Origin: Amycolatopsis sp. WAC 01376
GTDB lineage: Bacteria > Actinomycetota > Actinomycetes > Mycobacteriales > Pseudonocardiaceae
Reading direction: 5' to 3'
Length of the DNA: 64,000 nucleotides
Assembly: GCF_003947415.1 (NCBI RefSeq)
Contig: NZ_QHKL01000002.1
Coordinates: forward strand, 558,001 to 622,000
Shown here: positions 16,210-24,343 of the stretch, in pieces
How positions within the stretch are numbered: position 1 is the first letter of the stretch
How the letters are laid out: each line of letters opens with the position of its first letter
Notes under the pieces: model-generated
Told to the model about the DNA's origin: nothing
Seen by the model: only the letters and a program-made list of their open reading frames with translations
Databases searched by the model: none
Made by a program: the position numbers and the translations under genes

Positions 16210-17424
16210 TCAGCGCAAGCGCGCGGCGCGTGAGCGCAGATAGCGCTGTTGCGGCAGGCTCGTCGCCCGTCGCGCGGCGTCCACATAGGACTCACCAGCC
16301 GCGGCGGTCTCCCCGGCCATCTCGAGCAGATGCGCTCGGGCGGCGTGGAATCGGTGGTCGCCGGAGATCCGGTCGCCGAGCTTTTCCAGTGCCGCCAGCC
16401 CTTCGCGCGGGCCTCGCGCCATCCCGACGGCGACGGCGTGGTTCAGCGCCACCACGGGATTGTCGGAGAGACGCAGCAGAAGTTCATAGAGGGCCTCGAT
16501 CTGCGGCCAGTCGGTCTCTTCGGCGCTCGGTGCCTCGTCGTGCAATGCGGCGATCGCCGCCTGGATCTGGAACTGCCCGGTCGGCCCGTGCGGCAATGCC
16601 TCGGAAAGCAGCGCGACGCCCTCGGCGACGTACTCGCTGTTCCACCGGCTCCGGTCCTGTTCGGACATCGGGATCGGCGCGCCGTCCGGCCCCGTCCTCG
16701 CCGGGCGGCGCGCGTCGGTGAGCAGCATCAGCGCGAGGAGCCCGGTGACCTCGCTGTCGTCCGGCACCAGCCGGTGGACGATCCTGGTCAGCCGGATGGC
16801 TTCGGCGGACAGATCGCTCCGCACCAGATCGGGCCCGGACGTGCCGGCGTAACCCTCGTTGAAGATCAGGTACAGCACGTGGAGCACCGCGTCGAGCCGC
16901 GCGGCGCGGTCCGCCGCCGGTGGCATGCCGAACGGGACACCGCTGGACTTGATGCCGGACTTCGCGCGGGTCGTCGCTTCGGGGACCAGGAACGCGCGGG
17001 CGATCTCCGCCGTGGTGAGGCCGCCGACCGCCCGCAGGGTCAGCGCGATCTGCGACGCGGGCGAGAGCGACGGATGGCAGCACAGGAAGAGCAGGACGAG
17101 CGTGTCGTCCGAGTCGGCGGCCCGCCGGTCCGCCGCGGGGGCGAGCTGCTCCTCCGGCAACGCCCGGTGGACGACGGTGTCCTCGCGACGGCGCCGCGCC
17201 TGCTCGGCGCGGAGCAGGTCGGTCAGCCGCCGTGAGGCGACGGTGATGAGCCAGGCGCGTGGATCGTCGGGCCGCCCTTCGGCGGGCCATTGCGTCGAGG
17301 CCGCGAGCAGCGCCTCCTGTGTCGCGTCCTCCGCCAGGTCGAAGTGGCCGTAGCGGCGGACGACGGCACCGAGGACCTGCGGCGACAGCTCGCGCAGCAG
17401 GCCCTCGATGCCACTGTCCGGCAC
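16210..17424 (-). CDS. ECF sigma factor, ECF42-like with TPR-like C-terminal extension
   Basis: A 404-residue sigma-70 factor: region 2 (FDLAEDATQEALLAA, about 27-41), region 4 (about 120-165) and a long DUF6596/helical extension (about 175-404) containing VLYLIFNEGYAG. This layout, and the YCII gene directly upstream, define the ECF42 type, which has no anti-sigma factor. It begins at GTG 17424, right after the YCII stop. In region 4 the sequence runs PEATTRAKSGIK where relatives have PEATMAQRxxRAKxxIK, so about five residues of the recognition helix appear to be missing. Confidence 0.88.
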   Translation of the reverse strand: MPDSGIEGLLRELSPQVLGAVVRRYGHFDLAEDATQEALLAASTQWPAEGRPDDPRAWLITVASRRLTDLLRAEQARRRREDTVVHRALPEEQLAPAADRRAADSDDTLVLLFLCCHPSLSPASQIALTLRAVGGLTTAEIARAFLVPEATTRAKSGIKSSGVPFGMPPAADRAARLDAVLHVLYLIFNEGYAGTSGPDLVRSDLSAEAIRLTRIVHRLVPDDSEVTGLLALMLLTDARRPARTGPDGAPIPMSEQDRSRWNSEYVAEGVALLSEALPHGPTGQFQIQAAIAALHDEAPSAEETDWPQIEALYELLLRLSDNPVVALNHAVAVGMARGPREGLAALEKLGDRISGDHRFHAARAHLLEMAGETAAAGESYVDAARRATSLPQQRYLRSRAARLR

Positions 17425-17829
17425 TTACAGCTCCAGTTCTTCGAAGCTGTCGGCGCACGGCCGGATGTCGACGTACCAGTCGCGGCCGAGGTCGGTGCCT
17501 TCCGGATACGGGGTGTTCGCCAGTTTCGCCGCGATCTCGGTCGCGCGGTCGTAGCTCGCGCAGTCGACGGTCGTGTAACCGACCAGGACCTCCTGCGTCT
17601 CGGCATACGGGCCGTCGGTCACCACGGGCGCGCCGTCACGCAGGGAGATCCGGCGAGCGTGCGCCGGCTGGGAGAGGCCCTGCGCGTCGACGAACTCCCC
17701 GGATTCGACCAGGTCGTTGTTCCATTTGCCCATGAACTCGTGCAGGGCCGTGATGTCGTCGGCGCTCCAGTTGCCGCCGATGCTGTCCAGGTCCTTCTGC
17801 GACCCCATCATCATGATCATGTACTTCAT
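17425..17829 (-). CDS. YCII/DGPF-domain protein, sigma-factor partner
   Basis: A 134-residue YCII-type protein with the motif VTDGPYAETQEVLVGY (about 69-84) and an N-terminus rich in Met (MKYMIMMMG). It is the usual partner of ECF42 sigma factors and is abutted by the sigma gene. Its ribosome site (GAGAGGAG) is placed just after a hairpin at 17844-17871. The function is unknown, probably signal-related. Confidence 0.87.
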   Translation of the reverse strand: MKYMIMMMGSQKDLDSIGGNWSADDITALHEFMGKWNNDLVESGEFVDAQGLSQPAHARRISLRDGAPVVTDGPYAETQEVLVGYTTVDCASYDRATEIAAKLANTPYPEGTDLGRDWYVDIRPCADSFEELEL

Positions 17830-17843
17830 GGCTTGCTCCTCTC

Positions 17844-17871
17844 GGCAGGCACCGCTTCGGTGCCTTCTGCC
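17844..17871. promoter_or_regulatory. Hairpin directly before the YCII ribosome site
   Basis: On the transcript, GGCAGAAGGCACCG pairs with CGGTGCCTGCC and ends four bases before the GAGAGGAG ribosome site of the YCII gene. It may end transcription from the upstream oxygenase gene or modulate translation of the YCII-sigma pair. Confidence 0.4.
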
Positions 17872-17925
17872 GGAGACGTCGGAGCCGCCGGACAGGACCG
17901 GACATCGATCGCTGGAGATTTTTCC

Positions 17926-18918
17926 TCAACCGCGGTCGGCGGCGGTGTTCATCGCGTCGGCCGGTTCGAGAGTCCTCCCGCCGGTGATCTTCGCGTAGAG
18001 GTGCGCGCCGCCGAGGACCGGCGGATATTTCGGCGGATTCTCGGCGGACTGGCAGGTCGGGAGGCATTCGAAACGCGCGTCGTGGTCGCCGTCGAAGAAG
18101 AAAGCCACGCTTCGCCGCTGTGCCGGACCGGGTCCGGACGGCGGCACGACCCGGTGCAGGGTGGACCGCCAGCGGTCGTTGGTCCACTGCGCGGTGAGGT
18201 CGCCGAGGTTCACCACCAGCGCGCCCTCGGCGGGGATGACGTCGTGCCAGGCGCCGTCGGGGCCGTGGATCTGCAGGCCGGGGACGGGATCGGCGTAGAG
18301 GACGGTGACGATGCCGTAGTCGGTGTGCGCGCCGAGCCGCATCTGCCCCGGGAGTGGTTCGGGTGCGCCGGCGCGGCGCTCGAAGTGATTGACCCGCAGG
18401 GTGCGCGTCGGATGCCGCGTGTACGCGCCGAGGTAGCCGTCGGGGAGCCCGAGTGCCGTCTCGAAGATCTCCAGCAGCACCCGTGCGACGCGGTGCGCTT
18501 CGGCCTCGTATTCGGTGAGGGCAGGCTGAAGGGACTTCGGCAGCTCAGGCCAGATGTTGGGGGCGAAGAAACCGTACGGATCCTCGCCGTCGATCTCCTC
18601 CGCGCCGATGACGAACGACTCCGACAGGTCAGGCGGCGTCGTCTCGCCGAGGCTGTGCGCCAGCCCTTCGGTGCCTTCGGCCGCGTACCCGCGATCCGAG
18701 GCGCGGTCGGCAGGCGCGGACCGGAGCTTCGCCTCGACAGGGAGCGCGAAGAAGGCTGCGGTCGCTTCGCGCATGTCGTCGATCGTCGCCTGTGGGATGC
18801 CGTGCCCGACGACCTGGAGGAACCCGACACGCGTCAGGGCCTCGTCTACGGTGTGCGCGAGTTCCGCGCGGTCACCGTCGTTCCAGCTGCTCAGATCGAC
18901 CGTCGGTACGAGAGTCAT
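17926..18918 (-). CDS. 2-oxoglutarate/Fe(II)-dependent oxygenase (isopenicillin N synthase-like)
   Basis: A 330-residue double-stranded beta-helix oxygenase. The Fe triad is visible as His198 and Asp200 (LGAHTDYG) with His255 (STLHRVV), and the 2OG-binding Arg in RRS near 269. The N-terminal segment VDLSSWND and GFLQVVGHGIP match the family. It overlaps the end of the upstream MFS gene by 47 bases in another frame, so it is probably co-expressed with it. Likely role: hydroxylation, desaturation or ring formation on the product of the 18-26 kb operon. Confidence 0.85.
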   Translation of the reverse strand: MTLVPTVDLSSWNDGDRAELAHTVDEALTRVGFLQVVGHGIPQATIDDMREATAAFFALPVEAKLRSAPADRASDRGYAAEGTEGLAHSLGETTPPDLSESFVIGAEEIDGEDPYGFFAPNIWPELPKSLQPALTEYEAEAHRVARVLLEIFETALGLPDGYLGAYTRHPTRTLRVNHFERRAGAPEPLPGQMRLGAHTDYGIVTVLYADPVPGLQIHGPDGAWHDVIPAEGALVVNLGDLTAQWTNDRWRSTLHRVVPPSGPGPAQRRSVAFFFDGDHDARFECLPTCQSAENPPKYPPVLGGAHLYAKITGGRTLEPADAMNTAADRG

Positions 18919-20503
18919 GATGTGACGGTAGCCCGCGACGGGTGCCTCGCAAGCCCGCCGAACACAGCAGACCGAGGAGCAGTACACCGACCGGAAGCAG
19001 GAAGGCGGTCTTGACCGCGTCCGTGAGGGCGGCCCCGGTGATCTGTGCGGCCAGTTCCCGTGCCTGGGCGGCGACCTCGGACGGCAGGTCCGCCGGGACC
19101 GCGGGGGAGCCGCCGAACTCGGTGGCGGCGGCCGCCGACCCGGCCTCACCGGTGAAGCCGCTGACGAAGCGCTGCCGGAATTCGGCGGGCAGCGCGGCCG
19201 CCGCCTCGTTCGCCCGGACGGGCATCGAGGCACTGGTCTGTGCCTGCAGCAGCACTCCGACGGCCGCGCCGCCGAGCACCCCGCCGACCTGGCGCGCGGT
19301 GTTGAAGATGCCCGACGCGCTGCCGACCAGCGAACGGCCGACCGAGTTGATGGTCACGTTGTTCATCGGGGAGAAGGTGAAGCCGACACCGAGACCGCAG
19401 AACAGCAGGGCGGGGATCAGGGCCTGCGGCGAACTCGCCGGGATGATCACCAGCGAGAGGACGCAGAGGCCGCCGGACAGGGAGAGCAAGCCGAACATCA
19501 ACAGGTACTTGGGATTCACCCGGTCCGACAGCCGTCCGGCGAACGGCGCGACACCGCCGGACACCAAGGCGAGCGGCGCGATGAGCAGGCCGGCTTCGGC
19601 CGGGGACAGGCCGAGTACCGACTGCACGTAGATGACGAGCAGCAGGAGCATGCTGGTCATCCCGAAGCCGACCGCCACCGCGGACGCGGTCCCCAGTGAG
19701 AAGTCGCGGTGCCGGAAGATCCGCAACGGCAGCAGCGGTTCGCGGCGGTTGACGAGTTGCCACAGGACGAAACCGCCCAGCAGCAGCACACCGGCCACGA
19801 TGATGTCGAAGATCGAGATCCCGGCGCCGACCGTGCCCCAGCCGTAGGTCTGTCCATTTTGGATACCGAAGACGACACAGACGAGACCAGCGCCGAACAG
19901 CAGGATGCCGGGAACGTCGAACCGGTGCGAATTCCCCGGCCGCCAGTCGGGGACGAGGACGAGGGTGAGCACCAGCGCGATCAGCCCGACCGGAACGTTC
20001 GCGAAGAAAATCCACTCCCAGCCGAAGTTGTCGACGAGTACGCCGCCCAGTACCGGACCGGCGATCATGGCGAGGCCCGCGACACTGCCCCAGGCGCCCA
20101 TCGCCGGACCGCGTTCGTCCGGCGGGAACAAATGCGTGATGAAGGCCGTGGTCTGCGGGGTCAGCAACGCGGCGCCGAAACCCTGTACCGCGCGGGCGAC
20201 GATCAGCGTTTCCACGTCGCCGGAAAGCCCGCACCACAACGAGGCGGCGGTGAACACGAGGAGACCGGCGACGAAGACGCGCTTCGGCCCGAACCGGTCA
20301 CCCAGCCTGCTGGCAGGCAGGATCGGGACGGCGTAGGCGAGCAGGTACACGCTGGTCACCCAGATCACCGCGGTCAGGTCGGTGCCGAGTTCGCGCACCA
20401 TCGAAGGCACCGCGATGTTCACGATGCTGATGTCGAGCATGACCATGAAGAAACCCATGCACAGTGCGAAAAGCGCGGACCAGGACTTGGTTCGCTTCGG
20501 CAT
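18872..20503 (-). CDS. DHA2-family MFS drug/metabolite exporter
   Basis: A 543-residue, 14-helix EmrB/QacA-type proton-driven exporter. Motifs are LDISIVNIAVPS in helix 1, GDRFGPKRVF in the 2-3 loop, and GPVLGGVLVDNFGWEWIFFANVP in motif C. A long extracytoplasmic loop (about 435-500) precedes the last helix. The ATG has a clear GGAGG. It lies between the nucleotide-sugar dehydrogenase and the oxygenase genes and likely exports the product of this operon or gives self-resistance. Confidence 0.87.
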   Translation of the reverse strand: MPKRTKSWSALFALCMGFFMVMLDISIVNIAVPSMVRELGTDLTAVIWVTSVYLLAYAVPILPASRLGDRFGPKRVFVAGLLVFTAASLWCGLSGDVETLIVARAVQGFGAALLTPQTTAFITHLFPPDERGPAMGAWGSVAGLAMIAGPVLGGVLVDNFGWEWIFFANVPVGLIALVLTLVLVPDWRPGNSHRFDVPGILLFGAGLVCVVFGIQNGQTYGWGTVGAGISIFDIIVAGVLLLGGFVLWQLVNRREPLLPLRIFRHRDFSLGTASAVAVGFGMTSMLLLLVIYVQSVLGLSPAEAGLLIAPLALVSGGVAPFAGRLSDRVNPKYLLMFGLLSLSGGLCVLSLVIIPASSPQALIPALLFCGLGVGFTFSPMNNVTINSVGRSLVGSASGIFNTARQVGGVLGGAAVGVLLQAQTSASMPVRANEAAAALPAEFRQRFVSGFTGEAGSAAAATEFGGSPAVPADLPSEVAAQARELAAQITGAALTDAVKTAFLLPVGVLLLGLLCSAGLRGTRRGLPSHHDSRTDGRSEQLERR

Positions 20504-20530
20504 CCGTCCTCCTGTTCCCGACGCCGGAGG

Positions 20531-20565
20531 GGTGGGACGACGAGCAAGGCCACTCGTCGTCCACC
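20531..20565. repeat. Hairpin between UDP-glucose-DH-like and MFS genes
   Basis: Near-perfect dyad GGTGGGACGACGAG / CTCGTCGTCCACC with an 8-base loop in the 68-base gap. It is a possible internal terminator or processing site in the operon. Confidence 0.4.
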
Positions 20566-20571
20566 CCGGGA

Positions 20572-21930
20572 TCACCCTGCTTGCCGCACCATGCCGACGG
20601 CGCGGGGCAACGGCTTCCTGGTGCTGTCCGGACGGCCGATGCCCTGATACGAGAGCCCCGCCCTGGCCACGGTGACCGGGTCGAGGAGGTTCCGGGTGTC
20701 GATGACGGCCCGGCCGTCGAGCCGGTCGGCGATCCGCGACCAGTCGAGGGCGCGGAACTCCGGCCATTCGGTCAGCAGCACGACCGCGGCCGCGCCCTTC
20801 GCGGCGTGATAGGCGGTGCCGGTGACCCGCACGTTGTCGGTCACGCCCGCCACCGGCGCGTGGACGCTGGGGTCGTAGCCGGACAGGTCCGCGCCTTCGG
20901 CGGCCAGCCGGGCCGCGATCGCCAGCGCCGGGGAATCCCGCAGATCGTCCGTCCCGGCCTTGAAGGTCAGGCCGAGCAGACCGATCCGGGTGCCGGCGAG
21001 GTTGCCGCCGACGGCCTTGCGCACCTTGTCCACCACCAGTTCCTGCTGCTTCAGGTTGGTCTCGATCGCCGCTCGCAGCAGGGCGAAGTCACTGCCCGCG
21101 GATTCCGCGATGTGCAGCAGTGCGAAAGTGTCCTTCGGCAGGCAAGAGCCGCCCCAGCCCGGCCCCGGCCGCAGGAACGACTTGCCGATCCGCGCGTCGT
21201 ACCCCATCCCTGCCGTCACGTCGTCGACGTTCGCGTCGAGGTACTCGCAGAGCTCGGCGACGGTGTTCACAAAGGACAGACGCGTCGCCAGGTAGCAGTT
21301 GGACGCGTACTTGATCATCTCCGCGCTGGCGGAATCGGTCACCAGGACGGCGGTGTCGAGCTTTTCGTACAGATCGGCGACACGGCGGGCGGACACCGGG
21401 TCACGATCGGCCGAGCCGACCACGATCCGGTCGGGGTTCAGGAAGTCGTGGACCGCGAACCCCTCACGCAGGAATTCGGGATTGGACACGACCGCCACAT
21501 CGGCGCGGTCGATCAGGTGCGCGACGCGGGCCGCCGTGCCGACGGGGACCGTCGACTTGTTCACCACGACGCAGCCGGTCGGCAGCAGATCCCGCACCTC
21601 GGTCACGACGGACTCCAGCGTGGTCAGATCCGCCGCGCCGGTGACGCTCATCGGCGTCGCCACGCAAAGGATGACGATGTCCGCCCCGGCCGCCGCCGCG
21701 CTCGCGCCGAGCACGAAGTCCAGCCGCCCGGACGCCAGCCCGTCCACCACCAGTTCGCAGATACCCGGTTCCCTGATGGTCGCCTCGCCGCGGCGCAACG
21801 CGTCGACCTTCTCCTGGTCGATGTCCGCGCAGACGACCTGATGCCCCAAGGACGAGAGGCACGCGGCCGTCGTGAGACCGACATAGCCCGCGCCGATCAC
21901 GGCGACCTTGGCCCCCGATGTTGAACCCAT
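20572..21930 (-). CDS. UDP-glucose/GDP-mannose dehydrogenase family (UDP-glucose 6-dehydrogenase-like)
   Basis: A 452-residue NAD-dependent four-electron dehydrogenase that turns an NDP-hexose into the uronic acid. It has an N-terminal Rossmann loop GAGYVG (13-18), STVPVGT (126-132), the central MIKYASN with Lys207, and the catalytic Cys263 in GGSCLPKDT. The C-terminal domain contains GLTFKAGTDDLRDSP. ATG 21930 has a good GGAGGG. No glycosyltransferase or wall-polymer gene is nearby, so an intermediate for a small molecule is more likely than capsule synthesis. Confidence 0.87.
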   Translation of the reverse strand: MGSTSGAKVAVIGAGYVGLTTAACLSSLGHQVVCADIDQEKVDALRRGEATIREPGICELVVDGLASGRLDFVLGASAAAAGADIVILCVATPMSVTGAADLTTLESVVTEVRDLLPTGCVVVNKSTVPVGTAARVAHLIDRADVAVVSNPEFLREGFAVHDFLNPDRIVVGSADRDPVSARRVADLYEKLDTAVLVTDSASAEMIKYASNCYLATRLSFVNTVAELCEYLDANVDDVTAGMGYDARIGKSFLRPGPGWGGSCLPKDTFALLHIAESAGSDFALLRAAIETNLKQQELVVDKVRKAVGGNLAGTRIGLLGLTFKAGTDDLRDSPALAIAARLAAEGADLSGYDPSVHAPVAGVTDNVRVTGTAYHAAKGAAAVVLLTEWPEFRALDWSRIADRLDGRAVIDTRNLLDPVTVARAGLSYQGIGRPDSTRKPLPRAVGMVRQAG

Positions 21931-21952
21931 TCTCTTCACCCTCCAGTTTTTC

Positions 21953-21994
21953 GATGCCATCGGGCAGGACGGAGCCGCCCTGCCCGATGGCATC
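21953..21994. terminator. Intra-operon hairpin before the UDP-glucose-DH-like gene
   Basis: Perfect 15-bp dyad (GATGCCATCGGGCAG at 21953-21967 and complement at 21980-21994). On the transcribed strand it is followed by GAAAAACTGGAGG, the ribosome site of the next gene. It may act as an attenuator. Confidence 0.5.
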
Positions 21995-22034
21995 GCGAGA
22001 TACGGTTTTCGTGTTCAGCCGAACAAGTCGTGCG

Positions 22035-23225
22035 TCACGCGGCGTGCGGGATCGCCCGGATTCCCTGGTACGGGGTCTCCTTGCCGAGGTAGTCCACGGT
22101 TTCGAACAGGCCGATGGCGTCCATCGGATAGCGAGCGCCCGCTTCCGCCGCGAAAATGCACGGAAGGATCTGCTTGCGCTCCGAGGCGGCGGCCTGACCG
22201 CCCTTGCGGATGTGCTTGTGGGTGTGGATCAGGATCGGCATGTAACCGCCGCCGAGGAACGAACCCGCCTGCAGGACCGCCCCGCCGACGCAGTCGATCA
22301 CGCAGCCCTTGCCGAGGATCGCGTCGCGGCCCTGGTAGTAGTACGAGGGCGTGGCGAGCGTGCCGTGCTCCACGTGGAAGACGCCTGCCGAGAGGCCGAT
22401 GATCGAACGGCCGCAGGTCCGCAGCACCGACCGGTAGAAGTCGACCAGGATCGGCCGGACGGTCGTGTCCGGAAGCGAGAATTCACCGCACATCAGCGTG
22501 ATGCGCACCAGTTCCGCGAGCGTGAGGCCGGAGCCGTGCTCTCCGGGGAATTCCTGGTCCCACGGCACGAGGTAGTCCGACGCCACCACCATGGTCGTCC
22601 CGACGTCTTCGAGGATCAGCCGCTCCGCGTCGCCGACCGGTTCCGACGGCAGGACGCCGTTCGCGAGGATCCGGACGGCGAACCGGTGCCTGGTCTCCAG
22701 CGTCTTCGCCTTGCTGGCCGCGATCAGGAGGTCGAGCCTGCCCGTCACCGTTTCCGGGATCTCGAAGAGGTGGTCGATGCCGTCGGTGGGAACGGCGATC
22801 TTGGCCTGGAGGCCACGGTTGGGCAGCGGTTCGTACGAGTCGACGACCTCCTGGAGTGCGTCGGCGAACTCACCCGTTCCGACCTCGACGAGCTTTTCCG
22901 CGGCCAGCGCCCGGTAGTCGTAGGGAATGGAGGGCGACGTCGACAGCACGATGTCGGCGAGCAGGGCGCGATGCCGGTCGTCGTCGAGCGACGCCGCGGC
23001 CAGTTCCAGTGACAGGTAAGGGGATTTGTCGCCGGGGCCGTGGATCCAGCTCGCGGTGAAAGGGGCCTCGAATCGGCACACCTTCCCGAACAACGCGCGG
23101 GCGTCGTCGTCGTTCTTGAGCTGGCTCGTGACCTCGGTCAGCGCCACTTCCCGGTCCGAGACTTCGGCCAGCATGTCCTTGGCCGGTCGCAACAGCGTCG
23201 AAAGGTCCTCAATGCTACGCGTCAT
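22035..23225 (-). CDS. Uncharacterised protein with hexapeptide-like C-terminal segment
   Basis: A 396-residue soluble protein that I do not recognise as a whole. The first 290 residues are mixed helix/strand with no known motif. From about residue 300 there is GKGCVIDCVGGAVLQAGSFLGGG in pieces, followed by a His-rich HTHKHIRKGG, which looks like a left-handed beta-helix acyltransferase segment with candidate catalytic His. It overlaps the Gfo/Idh gene stop by four bases (ATGA), so it works in the same pathway. An acyltransferase acting on a sugar or acid is a guess. Confidence 0.6.
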   Translation of the reverse strand: MTRSIEDLSTLLRPAKDMLAEVSDREVALTEVTSQLKNDDDARALFGKVCRFEAPFTASWIHGPGDKSPYLSLELAAASLDDDRHRALLADIVLSTSPSIPYDYRALAAEKLVEVGTGEFADALQEVVDSYEPLPNRGLQAKIAVPTDGIDHLFEIPETVTGRLDLLIAASKAKTLETRHRFAVRILANGVLPSEPVGDAERLILEDVGTTMVVASDYLVPWDQEFPGEHGSGLTLAELVRITLMCGEFSLPDTTVRPILVDFYRSVLRTCGRSIIGLSAGVFHVEHGTLATPSYYYQGRDAILGKGCVIDCVGGAVLQAGSFLGGGYMPILIHTHKHIRKGGQAAASERKQILPCIFAAEAGARYPMDAIGLFETVDYLGKETPYQGIRAIPHAA

Positions 23226-24343
23226 GCTTCGCTCCCAATTCGTGCGAACTCTTCGTGGTCTTTTTCCGTTGTCTGCGGGAAGGTGCCGGTGAACATCGCC
23301 GAACCCAGCGCGGCGAGGAACCGGTGCTCGGCGGGCCGGGTCACCGTGGTGCCCTCGTCGAGGTGCCCCAAGAGGTTCAGCTGCGTCAGAAGTGCCTCCT
23401 TGAAATGGTTGACGGTGATCAGGAAATGGCGCGCCGCCACCGGTTCCAGAAGGTCGCCGGCGTGCCGGATGTGAACGGCGTGGATGTTCTTGTGGTCGAG
23501 GTCCGAGCCGAAGAACGGTTCGAAGACCAGGGTGACGTGTTTGCCGGAATGGAATTCCACGTCGGCGAAGCGATACCGGAACTCGGAGCCGTAGGGGATG
23601 GCGGCGGGGGCGATGAAATCCCTCGACACGTCCTCGGGGAACGCGAATCCGGCCAGCGCCGGAAAGGCGACGTCGCCGGTCGACGACGTGTAGAGCTCGA
23701 CGTCCGGCAGGTCGATCGCCGAGGTCAGCACCCGCACCACCGCCGACACCGACGACGGCGCCGTGCGCAGATACGTCCGGTACTGATCGGCCGGAAGGAC
23801 CGCGCGCAGAATGCTCAACATGTGGAAGCCTTCGTAGCCGGCTTCGCCGTATTGCGTGTCCACGAACCGGCCGTTCGCGACGTCGAACTCCCGGTTCTTG
23901 GTGAATTCGATGGTGACCTTCCGGATCGGATCGAATTCACCGGCTTCCCGCACCGACGCCGCGAAGCGCTGCACGGCTTCGCTGTGGGAATACACGTCGT
24001 TGACGATGATCCGGGCACGGGGATGCCGCAGGACCGTGCGGGCGAGGGCGTCGAGTTCGTCCGGATAGCAGGCCGGTTTCTCCAGCAGGATCCGCGCGTC
24101 GGGCTGAAGCCGCAGGATCTCGTCGACCACGGTGAGGTGGGTCGCCGTCGGGGTGGCGACCACCCAGGCGTCGACGTCCGACGGAGCCGGCACCTCCTCC
24201 ACCCGGTCCCAATCGGCGCCGTCGCCGATGTCCACGGTGCGGACCCGATGGCCCGCTTGCCCGTAGCACGCGGCGTACAGCGACCCGATCTTGCCGAGCC
24301 CGACGATGACGATCGTCTTCTCAGCCAGCGACAGTGCCGACAC
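23222..24343 (-). CDS. Gfo/Idh/MocA-family oxidoreductase
   Basis: A 373-residue NAD(P)-dependent oxidoreductase. The Rossmann loop IVGLGKIGSLYAACYG is at residues 12-27 and the family signature is LLEKPACYP near residue 98. The C-terminal alpha/beta domain is less conserved. GTG 24343 has GGGGAGGGG in front and overlaps the end of the FAD gene by 23 bases. It probably oxidises or reduces a hydroxyl on a sugar or polyol-type intermediate together with its operon neighbours. Confidence 0.82.
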   Translation of the reverse strand: MSALSLAEKTIVIVGLGKIGSLYAACYGQAGHRVRTVDIGDGADWDRVEEVPAPSDVDAWVVATPTATHLTVVDEILRLQPDARILLEKPACYPDELDALARTVLRHPRARIIVNDVYSHSEAVQRFAASVREAGEFDPIRKVTIEFTKNREFDVANGRFVDTQYGEAGYEGFHMLSILRAVLPADQYRTYLRTAPSSVSAVVRVLTSAIDLPDVELYTSSTGDVAFPALAGFAFPEDVSRDFIAPAAIPYGSEFRYRFADVEFHSGKHVTLVFEPFFGSDLDHKNIHAVHIRHAGDLLEPVAARHFLITVNHFKEALLTQLNLLGHLDEGTTVTRPAEHRFLAALGSAMFTGTFPQTTEKDHEEFARIGSEA

